NCBI GenBank assembly: GCA_022844205.1
Contig: JALHMF010000001.1
Location: forward strand, 140,615 to 204,614
From: Xanthobacteraceae bacterium
Lineage (GTDB): Bacteria > Pseudomonadota > Alphaproteobacteria > Rhizobiales > Xanthobacteraceae
DNA length: 64,000 nt
Direction: 5' to 3'
Below, piece by piece: positions 16,261-24,922 of this stretch. Within the stretch, counting starts at the first letter, position 1. The number at the start of each line of letters is the position of its first letter. Made by a program: the position numbers and the translations under genes. The notes under the pieces were generated by a model that saw only the letters and a program-made list of their open reading frames with translations, was not told the origin of the DNA and ran no database searches.

Positions 16261-17531
16261 TGCATAAATTCGCGCAAGCCGTCGAACTGGAATCCAATCC
16301 GCACGCTGTGGGCGAGTCTTACGTCGCCCAGATTCCGCGTATCTCGATCCAGGCGTTCTGCGAAACGGCCGAACTGTCGCACGCCGTACAGTCGGCTGCC
16401 GCCGACCGCCGCATGGCGAAAGCGCATGTGAAGGTACAGATGGGCGGCATCGTTGCCGCGATCGAAGCCTATACCGGCGCGCCTACGCCGAACGTCATTC
16501 TCATTGAGCACAACGGTAGCGGCACCGAGCTGATCGACGGCCTCGATAAGCTATCGGAATGCTGCGACGCCGGTACCAAGGTTGTCATCGTTGGCCGTCT
16601 CAACGACATCGTTCTCTACCGTGAACTCGTGCGCCGCGGCATCAGCGACTACGTCATGTCGCCGCTTTCGGCGCTGGATGTGGTTCGCTCGGTTTCCAAT
16701 CTCTTCAATGCTCCCGATGCCGAGCCGGTCGGGCGCGTGATCGCTGTGATCGGCGCCAAGGGCGGCGTCGGTGCATCGACCGTTGCGCATAACGTGGCGT
16801 TTTCGATCGCGCGCGATCTCGCGCTCGATACGGTGATTGCCGATCTCGATCTGCCGTTCGGCACCGCGGGTCTGGACTTCAACCAGGACCCTCCGCAGGG
16901 CATCGCCGATGCGGTGTTTTCGCCTGACCGCGTGGACAGCGCCTATATCGACCGGCTGCTGTCTAAGTGCACCGATCACTTGAGCTTGCTCGCGTCGCCG
17001 GCCACGCTGGAGCGCGAATATGATTTTTCCGGCGAATCGTTCGACCCGGTGATCGATGCGATGCGCAGCTCGATTCCCTACATCGTGCTCGACCTCCCGC
17101 ATCTGTGGACCGGCTGGGCCAAGCGGACGCTGATCGGCGCCGATGAAGTCCTGCTCGTCACCACGCCGGATCTAGCGAGCCTGCGCAACGCGAAAAATCT
17201 CTTCGATTTCGTGCGTAGTGCGCGCCCGAACGACCGTCCGCCGCTCTACCTCCTGAACCAGGTCGGCGTCCCAAAGCGTCCGGAAGTCCGCGCGGTGGAT
17301 TTCGCCAAGGCTCTTGATGCGCAGCCGATCGCAGCAATTCCGTTCGATCCGCAGATTTTTGGTACGGCCGCCAACAACGGCCAGATGATCGCCGAAGTGA
17401 ACCCGGCGAACAAAATCTCCGAGACTTTCCTCGGGGTAGCGAAGGCACTGACGGGCCGCGCGGAGGCCAAGAAAGAAAAAACCGATTTCCTCTCTCCGCT
17501 GCTCGCAAAGTTGCGGGGACTGAAGAAGTAA
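16257..17531 (+). CDS. cpaE: Pilus assembly ATPase CpaE/TadZ
   Basis: 424 aa. An N-terminal receiver-like domain (residues about 75-150; NVILIEHNGSG, VVIVGRLNDIVLYRELVRRGISDYV) is followed by a MinD/ParA-like ATPase with a deviant Walker A GAKGGVGASTVAHNVA near residue 165. CpaE/TadZ localises the Tad machine at the pole. Within Walker A the usual second Lys/Thr pair reads Ala-Ser-Thr (GVGAST), as is common in CpaE. It overlaps cpaD by 4 bp and is followed by cpaF after 24 bp. Confidence 0.93.
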   Translation: MMHKFAQAVELESNPHAVGESYVAQIPRISIQAFCETAELSHAVQSAAADRRMAKAHVKVQMGGIVAAIEAYTGAPTPNVILIEHNGSGTELIDGLDKLSECCDAGTKVVIVGRLNDIVLYRELVRRGISDYVMSPLSALDVVRSVSNLFNAPDAEPVGRVIAVIGAKGGVGASTVAHNVAFSIARDLALDTVIADLDLPFGTAGLDFNQDPPQGIADAVFSPDRVDSAYIDRLLSKCTDHLSLLASPATLEREYDFSGESFDPVIDAMRSSIPYIVLDLPHLWTGWAKRTLIGADEVLLVTTPDLASLRNAKNLFDFVRSARPNDRPPLYLLNQVGVPKRPEVRAVDFAKALDAQPIAAIPFDPQIFGTAANNGQMIAEVNPANKISETFLGVAKALTGRAEAKKEKTDFLSPLLAKLRGLKK

Positions 17532-17555
17532 CGAAGCGCGTTCAGGATCAGGCGT

Positions 17556-19061
17556 ATGTTCGGCAAGCGATCGACAGGCGACACGCAAAGTCCGCAGGCG
17601 GCACTCGCACCGCGCGTGCCGGCCGAAGTAGCGCGTCCGCAGCCGGTACAGCCCAAGCCGCAGATGCCGGCGCCAAATCCGCCTTTCACCGACGTGAAAC
17701 AGAATGCGATGCCGTCACCGCCCGTCGTTCCGGCGGGACCGCAGACGGTGGCGGAAGGCCGCCGTTCCGAATCCTTCTATGAAACAAAAGGCCAGATCTT
17801 CGGCGCGCTGATCGAGGCGATCGATCTTACGCAGCTCTCCAAGCTCGAGCCGCTCGCGGCCCGCGAGGAAATCCGCGACATCGTCAACGAGATCATCTCG
17901 ATCAAGAACGTCGTGATGTCGATTTCCGAGCAGGAAGAACTGCTTGAGGACATCTGCAACGACGTCCTCGGTTACGGCCCGCTAGAGCCGCTGCTTGCGC
18001 GCGACGACATCGCCGACATCATGGTGAACGGCGCGGGCACGGTGTACATCGAAGTCGCGGGCAAGATTCAAAAGACCGGAATCCGGTTCCGCGACAACCA
18101 GCAGCTTCACAATATCTGCCAGCGCATCGTCAGCCAGATCGGCCGCCGGGTGGACGAAGCGAGCCCGATTTGCGACGCGCGCTTGCCGGACGGCTCCCGC
18201 GTCAACGTGATCGTTCCGCCGCTCTCGATCGACGGCCCGGCACTGACCATTCGTAAGTTCAAGAGGGACAAGCTCACCCTCGAGCAGTTGATGAAATTCG
18301 GCTCGATCTCGCCTTCGGGCGCGGATTTGCTGAAAATCATCGGCCGCTGCCGCGTGAACGTGCTGATCTCCGGCGGCACCGGCTCGGGCAAGACCACCCT
18401 TCTCAACTGTCTCACCCGCTACATCGACGACGACGAGCGCATCATCACCTGCGAGGACGCCGCCGAATTGCAGCTCCAGCAGCCGCATGTCGTGCGCCTG
18501 GAATCCCGCCCGCCGAATCTGGAAGGCGAGGGCGAAATCAAGATGCGCGACCTCGTCCGCAACTGTCTGCGTATGCGCCCCGAGCGCATCATCGTCGGCG
18601 AAGTACGCGGACCCGAAGCGTTCGACCTGTTGCAGGCGATGAACACCGGCCATGACGGCTCGATGGGCACGCTGCACGCCAACAGCCCGCGCGAGGCGCT
18701 CTCGCGTCTTGAATCCATGATCACCATGGGCGGCTTCGCGCTGCCGCCGCGCACGATCCGCGAAATGGTCGTCTCCTCGGTGGATGTGATTGTCCAAGCT
18801 TCGCGCATGCGCGACGGCTCGCGCCGCATCACGCACATCACCGAAGTGGTCGGCATGGAAGGCGAGGTCGTCACGACGCAGGATTTGTTCGTGTACGAAT
18901 ATCTGGGCGAGGACGCGAACGGCAACATTCTGGGCCGCCATCGCTCCACCGGAATCGGCCATCCGCGCTTCTGGGATCGCGCCCGCTATTACGGCGAGGA
19001 AAAGCGCCTCGCCGCGGCGCTCGATGCGTCCGAAACGCTCGACGAAGTGGTGCGCGGATGA
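17556..19061 (+). CDS. cpaF: Secretion ATPase CpaF/TadA
   Basis: 501 aa, the motor ATPase that drives pilus assembly. A Pro/Gln-rich N-terminal 70 residues precede the ring domain. Walker A is SGGTGSGKTTLLNC near residue 270. The Asp box is RIITCEDAAELQL, Walker B RPERIIVGEVRGPEAFDLL, and the His box GSMGTLHANSPREAL. All catalytic motifs are intact. It overlaps tadB by 4 bp (ATGA). ATG at 17556. Confidence 0.96.
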   Translation: MFGKRSTGDTQSPQAALAPRVPAEVARPQPVQPKPQMPAPNPPFTDVKQNAMPSPPVVPAGPQTVAEGRRSESFYETKGQIFGALIEAIDLTQLSKLEPLAAREEIRDIVNEIISIKNVVMSISEQEELLEDICNDVLGYGPLEPLLARDDIADIMVNGAGTVYIEVAGKIQKTGIRFRDNQQLHNICQRIVSQIGRRVDEASPICDARLPDGSRVNVIVPPLSIDGPALTIRKFKRDKLTLEQLMKFGSISPSGADLLKIIGRCRVNVLISGGTGSGKTTLLNCLTRYIDDDERIITCEDAAELQLQQPHVVRLESRPPNLEGEGEIKMRDLVRNCLRMRPERIIVGEVRGPEAFDLLQAMNTGHDGSMGTLHANSPREALSRLESMITMGGFALPPRTIREMVVSSVDVIVQASRMRDGSRRITHITEVVGMEGEVVTTQDLFVYEYLGEDANGNILGRHRSTGIGHPRFWDRARYYGEEKRLAAALDASETLDEVVRG

Positions 19062-20038
19062 GCCCGCTCGTCATTTCGCTGCTCGCAACCATCGCGGTAG
19101 GCGGCGTCGCCTATGTGTTTCTCTATCCGCTCATTTCCGGCGAGCGCCGCGCCGAAAAGCGCATGAAGGATATTACGGTCGCGGAAATCGAGGAAAAGCG
19201 GAAGCGCAAGACCACCGCCGATCCCGCAACCTCACGCCGCGCGCAGGTCGAAGACACGTTGAAGAAGATCGAACAGCGGCAGAAGTCGCAGAAAAATCCG
19301 CCGCTCGCCACGCGCATCCGGCAGGCCGGCCTTGCCATCGACAAGCGCACGTTCCTGATCATGAGCGGAGCACTCGGCTTTTTTACCGCGCTCATCACGT
19401 ACTTTTTTGGTGCCCCGCTCTACACGGTCGCCGGCCTCGGCTTTGCCGCCGGGTTTGGCCTCCCGCGCTGGGTTTTGTCGTACTTAAAGAAGAAGCGCGA
19501 GGCGCGCTTCACCAACGAATTGCCGAACGCCGTCGACGTGATCGTGCGCGGCGTGAAGGCTGGGCTTCCGATCGGCGACTGCATCCGTATCATCGCGAGC
19601 GAAACGCAGGAGCCGGTGAAAAGCGAATTCCGCGCCATCGCCGAGGCAACAGCCGTCGGCGTGCCGCTCGGTGAAGCCTGTGGCAAGCTGTACGACCGCA
19701 TGCCGCTCGCGGAAGCAAACTACTTCGGCATCGTGATCTCGATCCAGCAGAAGGCGGGCGGCAGCCTCTCCGAGGCGCTTTCGAACCTCTCGAAAGTGCT
19801 ACGCGAGCGTAAGAAGATGAAGGCGAAGATCAAGGCGATGTCCACGGAAGCGAAAGCGTCCGCGATCATCATCGCGGCCTTGCCGCCGTCGGTCATGTTT
19901 CTCGTCTACCTGACGAGCCCGAATTACATCGAACTGCTCTGGACCACGCCGCAAGGTCGCATGCTGCTTTTGGGTTCCCTCGCCTGGATGACGTGCGGAA
20001 CGCTGGTGATGCGCAAGATGATCAACTTCGATTTCTGA
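19058..20038 (+). CDS. tadB: Tad inner-membrane platform protein TadB
   Basis: 326 aa with an N-terminal membrane segment, a charged cytoplasmic stretch (KRMKDITVAEIEEKRKRKTT), and the type II secretion F-domain with further segments at the C-terminus. FTNELPNAVDVIVRGVKAGLPI and FGIVISIQQKAGGSLSEALSNLSKVLRERKK are the standard T2SSF blocks. Pairs with TadC to form the platform driven by CpaF. It overlaps cpaF by 4 bp. Confidence 0.94.
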   Translation: MSPLVISLLATIAVGGVAYVFLYPLISGERRAEKRMKDITVAEIEEKRKRKTTADPATSRRAQVEDTLKKIEQRQKSQKNPPLATRIRQAGLAIDKRTFLIMSGALGFFTALITYFFGAPLYTVAGLGFAAGFGLPRWVLSYLKKKREARFTNELPNAVDVIVRGVKAGLPIGDCIRIIASETQEPVKSEFRAIAEATAVGVPLGEACGKLYDRMPLAEANYFGIVISIQQKAGGSLSEALSNLSKVLRERKKMKAKIKAMSTEAKASAIIIAALPPSVMFLVYLTSPNYIELLWTTPQGRMLLLGSLAWMTCGTLVMRKMINFDF

Positions 20039-20048
20039 GGGCCGTGCG

Positions 20049-21026
20049 ATGACCGAACTCATCATCGAGCACATTCACAATACCCGCTTCATGGTGACGC
20101 TGCTCACCGCGGTGGCGGCGATGGCGACGGTGCTGACCATCGCGATGCCGTATGTGCTGGGCGACAATCTCGAACGCCGCATGAAGGCGGTTGCGATCGA
20201 GCGCAGCAAGATCCGCGCCCGTGAGCGCGAACGGCTTGCGCGCGGAGAGCGCGTGACGCTTCGCCAGACGCCGAAGGCCTACATGCAGGCGATCGTCGAG
20301 CAGCTCAATTTGCGCAAGCATCTCGGCGAAGAGGAAATGCGCGCGACGCTGGTGCAAGCCGGCTATCGCGGACAGGGACCGTATGTCACGTTCCTGTTCT
20401 TCCGGCTGATCATGCCGATCGCGCTGTTCCTGTTCGCGATTGTCTATCTTTTCTTTGTGATCAAGATCGATCAGCCCGCGACGATCAAGCTTGCGATCTG
20501 TATCGCCGCGGCATGGGTGGGCATGCGTGCGCCGGCACTCTTTCTCAAAAACATGATTTCGCGTCGCCAGCTTTCGATCCGGCGCGCGTTTCCCGACGCG
20601 CTCGATCTGCTGTTGATCTGCGTTGAATCCGGCATGTCGATCGATGCCGCGTTCAAAAAGGTCTCGGAAGAAATCGGCTCGCAGTCGATCCCGCTGGCCG
20701 AGGAACTGACGCTTGCGACCGCCGAACTATCCTATTTGCAGGACCGCCGCCTCGCCTATGACAACCTCGCCGCACGCACCAACATCGACGGCGTGAAAGC
20801 CGTTTGTACGGCACTCGTGCAGGCCGAGCGCTACGGCACGCCGCTCGGCCAGGCATTGCGCGTGCTGGCCCAGGAAATCCGCGACATGCGCATGTCCGAA
20901 GCGGAAAAGAAGGCCGCAGCACTGCCGCCCAAGCTGACCGTGCCGATGATCCTGTTCTTCCTGCCGGTGCTGTTCATCGTGATTCTGGGACCGGCCGCGA
21001 TCCGCGTGATGGCGATCAATCCTTGA
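20049..21026 (+). CDS. tadC: Tad inner-membrane platform protein TadC
   Basis: 325 aa. N- and C-terminal hydrophobic segments surround a T2SSF domain: SIRRAFPDALDLLLICVESGMSIDAAFKKV and ALVQAERYGTPLGQALRVLAQEIRDMR. Second platform subunit of the Tad machine. Last gene of the operon; it lies 10 bp after tadB and is followed within 20 bp by a perfect bidirectional terminator. Confidence 0.94.
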   Translation: MTELIIEHIHNTRFMVTLLTAVAAMATVLTIAMPYVLGDNLERRMKAVAIERSKIRARERERLARGERVTLRQTPKAYMQAIVEQLNLRKHLGEEEMRATLVQAGYRGQGPYVTFLFFRLIMPIALFLFAIVYLFFVIKIDQPATIKLAICIAAAWVGMRAPALFLKNMISRRQLSIRRAFPDALDLLLICVESGMSIDAAFKKVSEEIGSQSIPLAEELTLATAELSYLQDRRLAYDNLAARTNIDGVKAVCTALVQAERYGTPLGQALRVLAQEIRDMRMSEAEKKAAALPPKLTVPMILFFLPVLFIVILGPAAIRVMAINP

Positions 21027-21045
21027 AGCCGCCAACCCCGTAACG

Positions 21046-21073
21046 AAAAAAGCGCGCCCGCGGGCGCGCTTTT
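21046..21073. terminator. Bidirectional terminator between tadC and tadD
   Basis: AAAAAA precedes the palindrome GCGCGCCCG-CGGGCGCGC, which is followed by TTTT. The A-run serves the minus-strand gene and the T-run serves tadC, so both converging transcripts can end here. Confidence 0.87.
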
Positions 21074-21095
21074 CCGTTTCCAAGAACCGGTTTTC

Positions 21096-21911
21096 TCAGT
21101 TCGCTTGCGCAACCTTCTTCAGGTCGATCGGCTTCTTCGGCTCGGCGGATTTCTTTTTCGGCCCCGGTTCTTTCATCATCTCGCGGAAATAGGCGAGGTT
21201 CTGTGTCTGCTGTTCCGGCGAGATCAGCCCGGCGGTGACGCGCTCGGATTCCTCGAATTTTCCCTGCAGAGCCAATACGAGGCCTAGATTCTGGCGGATC
21301 TTTGGATGCGCGTTCGGGCCGTCGGCGCGGCGCAGCACCTGTTCGGCGCGGATCAGATCCTTGGAAAGCGCGTAGGAAAGGCCGAGGTTTGAAAGCACAA
21401 CCGGTTCGTTCGGCGCGATCCGCAGCGCGGTTTCGTAAAAGCGCCTTGCCTCGGCATGGTTGCCGGTCTGGTCGTGGACCGCACCCTGCGCGTTCAAGAC
21501 GCGCCAGTCCGGCTGGTCCGGCGTGTGCGCCTTGCTGAGGACTTCGAGCGCCTGGTTGAACTGGCCGACATCGGCGAGCGCGCGGCCATAGGCGCCGAGC
21601 ACTTCTGGGTTTTTGGAATTGCGCATCGAGGCCTGTTGAAGTACCGCCGCGGCCTGGGCGCGCTGGCCGGTCTGCCGCAGCGACTGCGCATAGGCGATCG
21701 CAACGCGCGCATCGTTCGGCTGCTCGCGGTACTGGTTGGCGAGCTGTTCGGATTGCTTGCGCCAGTCGCTTTCGGTCATGCGCTGGGGCGTGCCGGTGGA
21801 GCCGGTGATCTCGGCCCGCTTGTTGGTAACGCAGCCGCCGAGCGAGGCGGCAAGGACCGCCGCGAGCGCAATGCGTGAAACCTGATTCTTGTGGATGCTG
21901 AGGATACCCAT
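21096..21911 (-). CDS. TadD-like TPR lipoprotein
   Basis: 271 aa. A lipoprotein signal (ALAAVLAASLGGC) precedes tetratricopeptide repeats, seen as VAIAYAQSLRQTGQRAQAAAVLQQA, LGAYGRALADVGQFNQALEVLSKA, LNAQGAVHDQTGNHAEARRFYETAL and LSNLGLSYALSKDLIRAEQVLRRA. A Lys/Pro-rich tail follows. TadD is the pilotin-like lipoprotein needed for Tad secretin function. It is on its own transcript, convergent with tadC. AGGAG lies just before the ATG. Confidence 0.87.
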   Translation of the reverse strand: MGILSIHKNQVSRIALAAVLAASLGGCVTNKRAEITGSTGTPQRMTESDWRKQSEQLANQYREQPNDARVAIAYAQSLRQTGQRAQAAAVLQQASMRNSKNPEVLGAYGRALADVGQFNQALEVLSKAHTPDQPDWRVLNAQGAVHDQTGNHAEARRFYETALRIAPNEPVVLSNLGLSYALSKDLIRAEQVLRRADGPNAHPKIRQNLGLVLALQGKFEESERVTAGLISPEQQTQNLAYFREMMKEPGPKKKSAEPKKPIDLKKVAQAN

Positions 21912-21986
21912 GACTTGCTCCTGCCGGGAAAAATTTGCTCACCGGCGCATCCATCAATACATCGTTAACCCTAATGGCCGGTTAAG

Positions 21987-23405
21987 ATGAGTCGAAATAC
22001 GGAGAATCCTTTGGTTTCCGAACTTCACGCCGCCTTCGCACCCGCGGGCACGGCCGGATCGAAACCGGTCTGGTGCGCGGGCGCCGATACCTGGCCGGAG
22101 CTTGCGGGGCGGCTTCCCGCGCAGGCGCGCGGCTATGCGGAGGAAGCAGGTTTCAAGGCGGAGCCGGGCAGTGTGCTGCTGCTGCCGGGCGAGGGCGGAA
22201 AAATTATCGGTGCATTGTTCGGCGTCGAGAAAAAATCCGCGCCCAGCGACGCGTTTCTTGCCGGAAAACTGCCGGTCCTTTTGCCCGCGGGGGTCTGGCA
22301 TTTTGAATCGCCGCCAGCCGATGCGCGGCTTGCAGCACTCGCCTTTGCGCTCGGCGGCTATAAATTTTCGCGCTACCGAAAAACTGAGCCTTCGAAAGTG
22401 CAGCTTGTACTGCCTGAAGGCGTGGACGGGGCGGAACTCTCCCGCATGGCGGAAGCCGTCTTCCTCGTGCGCGATCTCGTGAACACGCCCGCCAACGATT
22501 TCAGCCCCGTGGAGCTGGAAGCGGCGGCGAAACATGTGGCCGATCGCTTCGGCGCGAAATTCCGTTCGGTCGTTGGCGATGCGTTGCTGCAGGAAAATTT
22601 TCCACTCGTTCACGCGGTGGGTGCCGCGGCGGATGACGCACCGCGCCTGATCGATTTCACCTGGGGCGACGAGAAACATCCGAAGGTGACGCTGGTCGGC
22701 AAAGGCGTCTGCTTCGATACCGGCGGGCTCAATCTCAAGACCGACGCCGGTATGATCCTCATGAAAAAAGACATGGGCGGTGCCGCCAACGCGCTCGGCC
22801 TTGCGCAGATGATCATGGGTGCGAAGTTGCCGGTGCGGCTGCGCGTGATTGTCCCGGCGGTGGAGAATTCGATCTCGAGCGGCTCGTTCCGGCCGGGCGA
22901 CGTGTACAAAAGCCGCAAGGGCATCACCGTCGAGATCGGCAACACCGATGCGGAAGGCAGGCTCATTCTGGCCGATGCGCTTGCTCTTGCCGACGAAGAG
23001 AAGCCCGACCTGCTGTTCGATTTTGCAACGCTGACCGGCTCCGCCCGCGTGGCGCTCGGTCCGGAACTGCCGGCGGCCTTCACCGACGACGACAGGCTCG
23101 CGGCCGATCTTGCGCGTTACGGCACGAGCGAAGCCGACCCCGCCTGGCGGATGCCGCTGTGGCGGCCCTATCAGGCGCTGCTCGATTCCAAAATCGCCGA
23201 CACCAGCAACATCAGCGGCGGCGCGCATGCGGGCTCGATCACGGCGGCACTGTTTCTCTCGCGCTTCGTGGAGCAGGCGAAAAGCTGGCTGCATCTCGAT
23301 CTCTTCGCATGGAATCCGTCCTCGAAACCCGGCCGCCCCGAAGGCGGCGAAGCGCAGACCATCCGCGCGCTCTATGCGCTGTTGAAAGACCGCTACGGCA
23401 AATAA
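21987..23405 (+). CDS. M17 leucyl aminopeptidase family protein
   Basis: 472 aa cytosolic metallo-aminopeptidase. VGKGVCFDTGGLNLKTDAG and MKKDMGGAAN supply metal-binding Lys and Asp. NTDAEGRLILADAL is the M17 signature with metal-binding Asp and Glu. The N-terminal domain (residues 1-150) is the usual regulatory part. ATG at 21987 has a poor ribosome site. TTG at 22011 sits six bases after GGAG and may be the true start, removing eight residues. A family A palindrome follows the stop. Confidence 0.9.
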   Translation: MSRNTENPLVSELHAAFAPAGTAGSKPVWCAGADTWPELAGRLPAQARGYAEEAGFKAEPGSVLLLPGEGGKIIGALFGVEKKSAPSDAFLAGKLPVLLPAGVWHFESPPADARLAALAFALGGYKFSRYRKTEPSKVQLVLPEGVDGAELSRMAEAVFLVRDLVNTPANDFSPVELEAAAKHVADRFGAKFRSVVGDALLQENFPLVHAVGAAADDAPRLIDFTWGDEKHPKVTLVGKGVCFDTGGLNLKTDAGMILMKKDMGGAANALGLAQMIMGAKLPVRLRVIVPAVENSISSGSFRPGDVYKSRKGITVEIGNTDAEGRLILADALALADEEKPDLLFDFATLTGSARVALGPELPAAFTDDDRLAADLARYGTSEADPAWRMPLWRPYQALLDSKIADTSNISGGAHAGSITAALFLSRFVEQAKSWLHLDLFAWNPSSKPGRPEGGEAQTIRALYALLKDRYGK

Positions 23406-23409
23406 AAAT

Positions 23410-23542
23410 CCCTCCCCTTGAAAAGGGGAGGATGGCAACTCCCGCGTAAGCGGGAGGAGCCGGGTGGGGATCAATGAGACCCCCCCCCCGCCCGTCTTCG
23501 CCTTGCTTCGACGGTCGACCCTCCCCCTTTCAGGGGGAGGGA
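23410..23542. repeat. Palindromic element, family A
   Basis: Outer arms CCCTCCCCTTGAAAAGGGG and CCCTTTCAGGGGGAGGG. An extra internal hairpin CTCCCGC-GTAA-GCGGGAG is present. GGGTGGGGATCAATGAGAC is shared with the copy at 36235. A run of ten C lies at 23480-23489. It fills the gap after the aminopeptidase gene. No gene is seen between it and the MarR gene. Confidence 0.85.
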
Positions 23543-23617
23543 TAAATGTGGATGCGGCTTGTAGAGCTGTGCGGGAGGATGAACAATCCGGCTCCGTAAC
23601 GATTCGCCGGAGGCGGA

Positions 23618-23968
23618 ATGTCCCTCGATCTACGCCCCGCGCAGGCACTGAAGCTCTATCACGATCTTTCGTTCGCGCTGGTTCGCGACGAGGACTTCGA
23701 CCTGTCCGCGCGTCAGATTTCCATCTTGCTCACGGTCTATCTGGAGCCGCCGCCGCATACCGTGCGCGGGCTCGCGGCGAAACTCGGCGTGACGAAACCC
23801 GTCATCACCCGCGCGCTCGATACGATGGGACGGCTGCAACTGCTCTCCCGCCGCCGCGACGAAGCCGACCGCCGCAATGTCATCGTGCAGCGGACGGTGA
23901 AAGGCGCGCTCTACGTGGAGAAGCTCGGCGACCTGATCGTGGAGAAGGCGAAGGACCTGCGGCGATGA
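23618..23968 (+). CDS. MarR-family transcriptional regulator
   Basis: 116 aa winged-helix protein. The recognition region reads TVRGLAAKLGVTKPVITRALDTMGRLQLL, followed by the wing SRRRDEADRRNVIVQRTVKGA. Helix 1 is short, so the protein is smaller than typical MarR members (about 140 aa). GGAGG lies four bases before the ATG. Its stop overlaps the start of the NlpC/P60 gene by 4 bp (ATGA). The effector and target are unknown, but the coupling suggests it may act on the hydrolase operon. Confidence 0.85.
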   Translation: MSLDLRPAQALKLYHDLSFALVRDEDFDLSARQISILLTVYLEPPPHTVRGLAAKLGVTKPVITRALDTMGRLQLLSRRRDEADRRNVIVQRTVKGALYVEKLGDLIVEKAKDLRR

Positions 23969-24807
23969 AGTTCGACCCGCGGCTGACGCCCGCGCGCCCC
24001 GATCTCGCGGCGGCGTATCTGCGCGGCGAGGTGAAGGCGGAGCGATATGCCGAAGGCGAGTTGAAGCGCGTGATCGGCTCCGTCTCGCCGGTCCGGCGCG
24101 AGCCCGCGCACTACGCCCCGCTGGATACGGAAGCGCTCTACGGAGAACTGGTAAACGTGTACGAGACGAATGACGAGGGCTGGTCCTGGGTTCAGCTCGA
24201 GACCGATCGATATGTCGGCTGGATGCCGGCGAACGATCTCATCGCATCGGATGGAGAGAAGCCAACCCATCGCGTCAGCGTCCCGCGCGGATTTATTTTT
24301 TCCGGTCCCGACATCAAATCAACGCCGCTGATTGCGCTGCCGCTGGGTGCACGGATTTCCGTCGAACGCACGCAGCAGAATTTCCTGATCGCCGACAATG
24401 GTTTCATTCCGGCGGCGTTTCTGAAGGAAATTGGGCAGCTCGATTCCGATGTTGTCGCGACCGCCCGCAAATTTCTGAGCGTGCCGTATTTGTGGGGAGG
24501 GAAATCGAGCCTTGGAATCGATTGCTCCGGTCTGGTGCAGGTTTCATTGCAAGCGGCTGGCATCGATTGCCCGCGCGACAGCGACATGCAGGCAGGTCTT
24601 GGAAACGCGGTGCCCTTTGATGATCTGTCATTATTAACGCGCGGCGATCTCGTCTGCTGGAAGGGACATATCGGAATCGTGTCCGAACCGGGGAAGTTGC
24701 TGCACGCCAATGCATTCCACATGCAGGTGGTGGAGGAACCGCTGGCGGAAGCGGTTGCGCGGATCAAGAAGGCGGGGTCGGGGATTATTGGCGTGAGGAG
24801 AATTTAG
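23965..24807 (+). CDS. NlpC/P60 cell-wall hydrolase with SH3 domains
   Basis: 280 aa. Two SH3-like segments (about residues 35-150, with WSWVQLETDRYVGWMP) precede an NlpC/P60 papain-like domain. The catalytic Cys is in GIDCSGLVQV near 187, and the catalytic His is in KGHIGIV near 233, followed by HANAFHMQVV. Enzymes of this layout cut peptidoglycan stem peptides, often during recycling. No signal peptide is visible, so a cytoplasmic recycling role is possible. ATG at 23965 overlaps the MarR stop. Confidence 0.88.
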   Translation: MKFDPRLTPARPDLAAAYLRGEVKAERYAEGELKRVIGSVSPVRREPAHYAPLDTEALYGELVNVYETNDEGWSWVQLETDRYVGWMPANDLIASDGEKPTHRVSVPRGFIFSGPDIKSTPLIALPLGARISVERTQQNFLIADNGFIPAAFLKEIGQLDSDVVATARKFLSVPYLWGGKSSLGIDCSGLVQVSLQAAGIDCPRDSDMQAGLGNAVPFDDLSLLTRGDLVCWKGHIGIVSEPGKLLHANAFHMQVVEEPLAEAVARIKKAGSGIIGVRRI

Positions 24808-24812
24808 AGACC

Positions 24813-24922
24813 CGTCATCCTTCGAGGCTCGCTTCGCTCGCACCTCAGGATGACGGTCCAATTCCTTACCAAACGTCATCCTGAGGTGCGAGGTGCGCAG
24901 CACCGAGCCTCGAAGGATGACG
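24813..24922. repeat. Two family B palindromes in tandem
   Basis: Unit 1 (24813-24856) has arms GTCATCCTTCGAGGCTCG and CGCACCTCAGGATGAC. Unit 2 (24875-24922) reads CGTCATCCTGAGGTGCGAG to CCTCGAAGGATGACG, so it is inverted relative to unit 1. Both resemble the element at 3359. They fill the convergent junction between the NlpC/P60 gene and ghrA, reaching the ghrA stop. Confidence 0.85.

Noticed and set aside
21954-23648. A 564-codon open frame antisense to the M17 aminopeptidase gene.
   Set aside because: It mirrors the codon structure of the real gene, is rich in Arg, Ala and His, has no family motif and runs into the repeat on its right. Long antisense frames are common at this GC content.
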